Part shown: positions 58,832-64,000 of the stretch, one piece after another
Numbering within the stretch: the first letter of the stretch is position 1
Layout of the letters: each line of letters begins with the position of its first letter
Source of the DNA: an uncultured Collinsella sp.
GTDB taxonomy: Bacteria > Actinomycetota > Coriobacteriia > Coriobacteriales > Coriobacteriaceae
Direction of reading: 5' to 3'
Length of the DNA stretch: 64,000 bases
Assembly: GCA_900541795.1 (NCBI GenBank)
Contig: UQLC01000003.1
Span: 1-64,000, forward strand
The notes under the pieces: model-generated
Told to the model about the DNA's origin: nothing
What the model saw: the letters and a program-made list of their open reading frames with translations, nothing else
The model's database searches: none
Program-made: the position numbers and the translations under genes

Positions 58832-60036
58832 TACAGCCATGCCGCGTAAGCCCCCTTGTCAGAAATTGCGTAGTGGCGGGCAGAGCCCTCGCCCAGCCAG
58901 CCGTTCATCTTGGTGATAAAGGTGTCGACCAGGTCGAGCGGCACGAAGGCCTGGATGGTGCCACCAAAGCCGCCACCGTGGATACGGACGGCGCCACGGC
59001 CGTCGAGCACGTGCTCGGCCAGTGCCAGGGCATACATCGAGGGCTGCTCGGAGCCCAGCTTGGCAACGACATTCTGTAGGTACATGGCAGAGCTGGCGCC
59101 GGACTCGCGCGTCAGGACCAGGAACTGATCGATGTCGCCGGCGTTCAGGGCAGCCCAGCGCTTATCGACCAGGCCGTTTTCGTACCAGTAGTGAACGGCG
59201 CGCAGGCAGGCGCGGTCGCCCAGCTTGGCGCGCAGCTCGGGGAGCTTGGCGTCAAAGTCCGCCACGTTTACCTCGCACAGGCGTGCCTTGCCAAACTCGG
59301 CGGCGACGTCCTGCATCTCGCGCGGAACGGCGGCGTAGTCTTCGGTGGCGGCCACGTGGTCGGCACCGACCTTAACGAGCACGAGAGCATAACCGTGATC
59401 CTCAAAGTTGAGCTCGAGCTTCTGGGTTTTAGGCTGAGCCTGATCCTCAAAGTCCATGTAGGCGAGGCCGCCCAAGCAAACGGCGGCCTGGTCCATCAGA
59501 CCGCAGGGCTTGCCGTAATAGTTGTTCTCGGTGCGCTGGCTCATCTGGGCGAGCGTGACGGGCTCAATGGCGGGCGCGCCCCAGAGCGTCTCCATGGCAC
59601 GACCGTACGCGGCTTCGACGGCGGCAGAGCTGGAAAGGCCGCCGCCCGAGGGGACGGAGCAGGTAAAGGCAAAGTCGAAGCCTTTGGGCTCAACGCCAAG
59701 GGCTGCGATTTCGTGGGCCATGCCGCGGACGAGGCTCGCGGACGTGCCCTTCTCGGACTCCTGAACGTCTAGCGTGTCGAGCGCGATCTCAAACGTGGGA
59801 TAGCCCTCGTCGGCTACGCGAACCTTGTTGGAATCGGTTGCCACGGCGATGCCGTCGACGGCGACATCGAGCGAGCCGGCGATAACGTGGCCACCCTCGT
59901 GGTCAGTGTGGTTGCCGCTGATCTCGGAGCGGCCGGGCGCGTGCACGTAGAGCACCTGGCGGTCGCCGATGGGGCCAAACTCCTCCTCGAACAGCTTGGT
60001 GAGCGTGGCGAATGTCTTTTCGTCGGGGGTGGTCAT
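58831..60036 (-). CDS. galK: galactokinase
   Basis: A protein of 401 residues of the GHMP kinase family. PGRSEISGNHTDHEGGHV is the galactokinase signature, CSVPSGGGLSSSAAVEAAYG the ATP loop, and VRIHGGGFGGTIQAFVP the third motif. It phosphorylates galactose from beta-galactosidase action at C1. It overlaps galT by one base and faces a LacI gene across a 338-base gap with three operator copies. RBS AAAGGA. Confidence 0.93.
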   Translation of the reverse strand: MTTPDEKTFATLTKLFEEEFGPIGDRQVLYVHAPGRSEISGNHTDHEGGHVIAGSLDVAVDGIAVATDSNKVRVADEGYPTFEIALDTLDVQESEKGTSASLVRGMAHEIAALGVEPKGFDFAFTCSVPSGGGLSSSAAVEAAYGRAMETLWGAPAIEPVTLAQMSQRTENNYYGKPCGLMDQAAVCLGGLAYMDFEDQAQPKTQKLELNFEDHGYALVLVKVGADHVAATEDYAAVPREMQDVAAEFGKARLCEVNVADFDAKLPELRAKLGDRACLRAVHYWYENGLVDKRWAALNAGDIDQFLVLTRESGASSAMYLQNVVAKLGSEQPSMYALALAEHVLDGRGAVRIHGGGFGGTIQAFVPLDLVDTFITKMNGWLGEGSARHYAISDKGAYAAWL

Positions 60037-60076
60037 GGGAGTCCTTTCCTTGGCGCGCCCGGGTGGGTTTTGCGTC

Positions 60077-60096
60077 GTTATGAGTACGTTAACAAC
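60077..60096 (+). promoter_or_regulatory. GalR-type operator 1
   Basis: GTTATGAGTACGTTAACAAC, next to the galK start. Confidence 0.75.
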
Positions 60097-60141
60097 TTAA
60101 AGCGGCATGAACCAAGTGTTCACGATACCGCACGTTACGGG

Positions 60142-60162
60142 CTATGTTAACGTACTCATAAC
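60142..60162 (+). promoter_or_regulatory. GalR-type operator 2
   Basis: CTATGTTAAC joined to GTACTCATAAC, the best-conserved copy, inverted relative to operator 1. Confidence 0.75.
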
Positions 60163-60266
60163 ACATCGCTTGTCACTTTTTGAGAATCTGGTAATCGGTA
60201 GAAATTCAGCCGTGAACGGTACTGCCGTATGGACTTATAAAGCAGAAGAGATGCAGATAGAAAAAG

Positions 60267-60283
60267 TAGAGTACGTTAACATG
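60267..60283 (+). promoter_or_regulatory. GalR-type operator 3
   Basis: TAGAGTACGTTAACATG, downstream of a TTATAA-like -10 (near 60236) for the regulator gene. Confidence 0.65.
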
Positions 60284-60374
60284 CGTCCGACGATAGCGGG
60301 CCTCGGCGCGGGATGTATTTCTGCCCGGGCCGGCATTCACGCTATTCAGATCTCGCAAGGGTGAAGGTGATCCT

Positions 60375-61406
60375 GTGGCAAGGCGCCCGTCCAACGATAC
60401 CAGTTCGCGTCCGGTCTCCATGGCCGACGTCGCCCGCGCTGCCGGCGTTTCGCAGCAGACGGTTTCGCGCGTCGCCAACGGCTTGCCTAACGTTAACGAG
60501 CAGACGCGCCAGCGCGTGCAGGCCGCTATGCAAAAGCTCGGCTTTCGTCCGAGTTATGCCGGTCGCTCGCTGCGCGACGGCCGTTATCATTCGGTCGGCC
60601 TGTGCGTCAACGATGTCACCAAGTTTGGCAACCTCTCAATGATCGACGGCATCGCCAGCGCTGCTCGCGAGCATAATTGCGCCATCACGCTGGTCGAGAT
60701 GTCCAAGACCGAGGAGTTTTCGCTTGCCGAGGCCACGCGTCGTATGGCCGCATTGCCGGTGGACGGCATCATCATCGGTATGAGTCGCATGGCGCCCGAT
60801 TTTGAGACGTTTGATCCACTGCCGGGCATTGGCACGGTCATCGTTACCATGTACGCGCACCCGCGGGTGACCACGGTCGATTCCGACCATTACGGCTGCT
60901 CGCTATTGCTTATGGATCACCTGTTTGAGCTAGGGCACGAGCAGATTCGCTATATTGGCGGCCCGTCATTCTCGGTCGACGAGCAATTTCGTCGCGCCGG
61001 TTGGCAGGATGCACTCGAGCGTAAACACATCGAGCCGGCAGAGCCGCTCGAGGGCGACTGGTCTGCCAACAGCGGCTACGAGGCCGGCAGGTACCTGGCC
61101 GAGCACGATCGCACCATGACGGCGATTTACGCGGCAAACGACCAGATGGCAAATGGCGCGATTGCAGCGCTGCGCGATAGCGGTCTGCGCGTGCCCGAGG
61201 ACGTGAGCGTGGTGGGCGTCGACGATTCGCTCGATGATTTTGTGGCACACAACGAGCTCACGACCGTTCGATTCGATTTGCATCAGCGTGGACGCGAGGT
61301 GTTCGAGCACGCGGTTCCCAAGGCGGGGGCAACGGACAAAACCGTTGCCATTCGTATTCCCGGCCAGCTTATCGTTCGACATACCACGGCAGCTCCGCGC
61401 ACATAG
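60375..61406 (+). CDS. LacI family regulator of galKT
   Basis: A protein of 343 residues. HTH VSMADVARAAGVSQQTVSRVAN (recognition residues Q-Q), hinge GRSLRDGR, LacI core. GTG at 60375 with AAGGTGA upstream. It is divergent from galK; the three operators in between share the right-hand arm with those of modules B and C. Confidence 0.88.
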   Translation: MARRPSNDTSSRPVSMADVARAAGVSQQTVSRVANGLPNVNEQTRQRVQAAMQKLGFRPSYAGRSLRDGRYHSVGLCVNDVTKFGNLSMIDGIASAAREHNCAITLVEMSKTEEFSLAEATRRMAALPVDGIIIGMSRMAPDFETFDPLPGIGTVIVTMYAHPRVTTVDSDHYGCSLLLMDHLFELGHEQIRYIGGPSFSVDEQFRRAGWQDALERKHIEPAEPLEGDWSANSGYEAGRYLAEHDRTMTAIYAANDQMANGAIAALRDSGLRVPEDVSVVGVDDSLDDFVAHNELTTVRFDLHQRGREVFEHAVPKAGATDKTVAIRIPGQLIVRHTTAAPRT

Positions 61407-61535
61407 TTTTTGCAGGTCAATGGCGATATATTCCGCCTCAATAACAATCGATAAGGATGCTGGCAGATAGCCGTGGCTATGAAGACGAGTGCTATGATAG
61501 ACGGGCTCTTTTGTCTATCTAGGAGGCTTTGCCTG

Positions 61536-62696
61536 ATGGAGATCACCAAGGATATCCGCTACATTGGCGTTAACGATCACGACATTGACCTGTTCGAGGG
61601 CCAGTACGATGTGTCCGAGAACGGCATGGCATACAACAGCTACGTTATCTTGGGCGAAAAGATCGCTGTCGCCGATTCAGTCGACGGCGGTTTTGTTGAC
61701 GAGTGGCTCGGCAACCTCGAGGCCGTGCTCGATGGCCGCACGCCCGACTACCTGATCGTCCATCACATGGAGCCCGATCACTCCGCCGGCATCGCCGCCT
61801 TTATGGAGCGCTATCCCCAGGCGCAGATTGTTGCCAGCATGGGCGCCTTCCGTATGATGGTCAACTACTTTGGCACCGACTTCCCCGAGCGCAAGATGGT
61901 CGTCAAAGATGGCGACGTGCTCGACCTGGGCGGCCACAGCCTAACCTTTGTCGGTGCCCCCAATGTTCACTGGCCCGAGGTGCTCTTCTCCTACGAGTCC
62001 ACCGACAAGGTGCTCTTTAGTGCCGACGGTTTTGGCAAGTTTGGCGCCAACGACATCGAGGATCCCGAGGGCTGGGCTTGCGAAGCGCGCCGTTACTACT
62101 TTGGCATCGTCGGTAAGTTCGGCAAGTTCGTGCAGGCCGTCCTCAAGAAGGCCGCCGACCTGGACATTCAGATCATCTGTCCGCTCCACGGCCCCGTACT
62201 GACCGAGAACCTGGGCTATTACCTCGACACCTATAACACCTGGTCGAGCTATCAGCCCGAGGACGAGGGCATCACGATCGCCTATGCGAGTGTGTATGGC
62301 CATCTGAAGGCTGCCGTCGAGGAGCTCGCCGCAGCGCTTGAGGCTCGCGGCCAGAAGGTCTCCGTCTTTGACCTGGCTCGCGACGACATGGCCGAGGCCG
62401 TTGAGGATGCGTTCCGCTACGACCGTCTGGTGCTCGCTTCCATCACCTATCAGGGTGAGATCTTCCCGTTCATGAGCACCTTTATCCATACGCTTGCCGA
62501 GCACGCCTATCAGAACCGTACGGTGGCACTCGTCGAGGCCGGCTCCTGGGCGCCCACCGCTGCCAAGGTTATGGCCAAGGAGCTCGAGGGCATGAAGGAC
62601 ATCACCTTGGCGCAGAACAAGGTGACCGTGCTGGGCTCGCTCAACGACGCCTCGCGCGCTCAGATCGAGGTCCTCGCCGACGAGCTGTCCAAGTAG
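61536..62696 (+). CDS. flavodiiron protein (FprA-type flavoprotein)
   Basis: A protein of 386 residues. The metallo-beta-lactamase-like domain holds a di-iron site: H77, E79, D81 and H82 in VHHMEPDHS, with later His in NVHWPEV and CPLHGPV. From about residue 250 a flavodoxin domain starts (ITIAYASVYGHLK). Such proteins reduce oxygen to water or nitric oxide to nitrous oxide in anaerobes. ATG at 61536 follows AGGAGG. It is monocistronic with a terminator. Confidence 0.92.
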   Translation: MEITKDIRYIGVNDHDIDLFEGQYDVSENGMAYNSYVILGEKIAVADSVDGGFVDEWLGNLEAVLDGRTPDYLIVHHMEPDHSAGIAAFMERYPQAQIVASMGAFRMMVNYFGTDFPERKMVVKDGDVLDLGGHSLTFVGAPNVHWPEVLFSYESTDKVLFSADGFGKFGANDIEDPEGWACEARRYYFGIVGKFGKFVQAVLKKAADLDIQIICPLHGPVLTENLGYYLDTYNTWSSYQPEDEGITIAYASVYGHLKAAVEELAAALEARGQKVSVFDLARDDMAEAVEDAFRYDRLVLASITYQGEIFPFMSTFIHTLAEHAYQNRTVALVEAGSWAPTAAKVMAKELEGMKDITLAQNKVTVLGSLNDASRAQIEVLADELSK

Positions 62697-62720
62697 CGAC
62701 ACATTCACTTCTGATGCTCA

Positions 62721-62755
62721 ACCACCACAAAGGAGACCTTTGTGGTGGTTTTTGT
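62721..62755 (+). terminator. intrinsic terminator after the flavodiiron gene
   Basis: ACCACCACAAAGG pairs with CCTTTGTGGTGGT and is followed by TTTT. Confidence 0.9.
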
Positions 62756-63559
62756 TTAAGCGCCGGCGATGACGAGGGCTGGACGTGAGCTGTCAGTGGC
62801 CTCGGCGATCGAGGTGGCGACGGCATGGTCGGGGTCACGGTCCATCACGATGGAGTCGACATCGGCAAGCTCGGCAAAGCGGTACATGCCGCGTCCGTTA
62901 ACCTTGCTGGCGTCCATGAGGGCGACGCTTTGACGGGCGGCACCGACCATAGCCGTTTTGGTCTCGGCCATCTGGGGAAAGTCGGTCGTAAAGCCGCAGC
63001 TGGGGACAAAGGCGCCGGGGCACATGACGGCCAGATCGGCATGGACCATTTGGAGCGCCTGCATAGTGAGCGGTCCGTACAAATAACGATGGCCTTTGCG
63101 CAGCGCCCCGCCCAGCATGACGACATCGACTGAGGGCATGCTCTCGTCGATGTAATCGGCAATGGTAATGTCGGCCGTGATGACGGTGATACCGTCGCGC
63201 TGATCGAGGAGCCGGACGAACTCGAGCGCCGTGGTGCCCGAGTCGACGAGCAGCGTGTCGCCGTCATTGACGAGCTCGATGGCGCTTTGCGCGATGGCCT
63301 GCTTGGCGGCGACGTTGACATTGATGCGGCGATCCTGCGTGGAAACGGTTAGGCGTTTGTGGAGCGATACGGCACCACCATGTGTGCGGCGCAGCTTGCC
63401 TGCTTCGGCGAGCGCGTCAAGGTCGGCGCGGGCGGTGACGGAGGACACGCCAAAGGTCTGGGCGATTTCTGCTACCTGCACCGAGGCATTATGATCGAGC
63501 ATCTCCATGATGGCGGAACGACGCTCATCGGCAAAAGCGCGGGTTGTTGTGTGGGTCAC
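62756..63559 (-). CDS. DeoR family regulator
   Basis: A protein of 267 residues. HTH SVQVAEIAQTFGVSSVTARADLDALAEAGKLRRTHGGAV and a C-terminal sugar-phosphate-sensing domain (LLVDSGTTALEFVRLL, VVMLGGALRKGHRYLYGPLT). It is divergent from the class II aldolase gene at 63895, so that gene is a likely target. The 335-base gap holds AT-rich stretches, a GAACATGTTC palindrome (near 63701) and TTTTCTATAAAAGAAA, but no site of the TGTTC-N5-TGTTYRAAT type. Confidence 0.82.
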   Translation of the reverse strand: MTHTTTRAFADERRSAIMEMLDHNASVQVAEIAQTFGVSSVTARADLDALAEAGKLRRTHGGAVSLHKRLTVSTQDRRINVNVAAKQAIAQSAIELVNDGDTLLVDSGTTALEFVRLLDQRDGITVITADITIADYIDESMPSVDVVMLGGALRKGHRYLYGPLTMQALQMVHADLAVMCPGAFVPSCGFTTDFPQMAETKTAMVGAARQSVALMDASKVNGRGMYRFAELADVDSIVMDRDPDHAVATSIAEATDSSRPALVIAGA

Positions 63560-63894
63560 TGCTGCTCCATCCCCAACCGAAATTTGCAGGAATTGTGTTG
63601 ACTCTATTTTCGTTCATTTTCTTTTTGAGTAAGAAAACACCTTTCGATTACTTATCTTTTCTATAAAAGAAAGACGCTGAACGCCCAAAATTCAATATCG
63701 AACATGTTCACTCGGCTCAAATTTCTTCCGTTTGCTTTTCAAAAATGACTGTATTGATCTGCATGGGCTCAATATCTCGCACGTGCAAAGCTGCTGAATT
63801 TCATACAATGAGCGCAGCAAAACGCAAGGTAAAACGCCTTGTGAACAACTACGCCCGATGTCCAGATGCGGGCGAGGGAGAGGAGCAAACGCTC

Positions 63895-64000
63895 ATGGCA
63901 CTTGTTACCACCGAAAAGATGCTCAAGGACGCTCAGGCCGGCCACTACGCCGTCGGCGCGTTCAACGTCGAGAACCTCGAGTTTGTTATGGCCGTTCTGG
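63895..64000 (+). CDS. class II fructose/tagatose-bisphosphate aldolase, 5' end
   Basis: The first 35 residues (ALVTTEKMLKDAQAGHYAVG, then AFNVENLEFVMAVL) match the start of class II aldolases of the FbaA/GatY/KbaY family. The gene runs off the window. In this context it may split tagatose-1,6-bisphosphate to DHAP and glyceraldehyde-3-P, but a fructose-bisphosphate role is equally possible. GGGAGAGGAG precedes the ATG. Confidence 0.75.
   Translation, partial: MALVTTEKMLKDAQAGHYAVGAFNVENLEFVMAVL

Overview
The window reads as a GC-rich chromosome segment of a gut-type Actinomycetota, most probably a Coriobacteriia member close to Collinsella. This is an inference from strongly GC-biased third codon positions, the housekeeping gene set, and a carbohydrate repertoire built on PTS uptake, the tagatose-6-phosphate route and host-glycan sugars. 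No rRNA, CRISPR array or prophage was seen. One tRNA gene (Thr, anticodon CGU) is present.

Positions 1-15200 are mostly housekeeping: a zinc-ribbon membrane protein flanked by two copies of a palindromic repeat, tmk-holB-ricT, a ComF-type phosphoribosyltransferase, a nuclease-like hypothetical, a structured GC-rich region with a good promoter, an amino-acid-type binding lipoprotein, a long-form ribosome hibernation factor, DegV, a hydroxyacid dehydrogenase with a Cys/His tail, an NAD-type isocitrate dehydrogenase, and a SurA-like membrane protein.

Positions 15200-33100 handle amino sugars and galactosides. nagE (GlcNAc PTS), a GntR regulator, nagA and a YhcH anomerase come first. Next is a cluster like the pneumococcal bgaC locus: GH35 beta-galactosidase, mannose-family PTS IIB-IIC-IID, a membrane-anchored repeat protein, IIA, a second GntR, AgaS and a second NagA. 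A LacX-like epimerase and a LacC-like kinase follow. The expected flow is galacto-N-biose or GalNAc to GalNAc-6-P, GalN-6-P, tagatose-6-P and tagatose-1,6-bisP. A decayed nagA-yhcH duplicate and an orphan IIB whose active His is Cys lie downstream.

Positions 33100-64000 handle lactose and galactose: galM, a DeoR regulator, a Fic protein, then three lactose modules (A, B, C). Each module has one lacE-type EIICB, one lacG-type 6-phospho-beta-galactosidase and one divergent LacI regulator. A single lacF (EIIA), lacA, lacB and second copies of the epimerase and LacC-like kinase follow, then galK-galT with its own LacI, a flavodiiron protein, a second DeoR regulator, and the start of a class II aldolase that would close the tagatose pathway.

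Non-coding structure is rich. Seven palindromic units of two alternating subtypes repeat every ~78 bp at the ends of the lac modules. There are two MITE-like inverted repeats, two other dispersed palindromic families, and a covarying palindrome pair. Operators can be read directly from the sequence: LacI sites with one shared and one regulator-specific arm, a TGTTC-N5-TGTTYRAAT motif linking the DeoR gene to lacF and lacAB, and TGGT-N4-ACCA sites for the GntR proteins.
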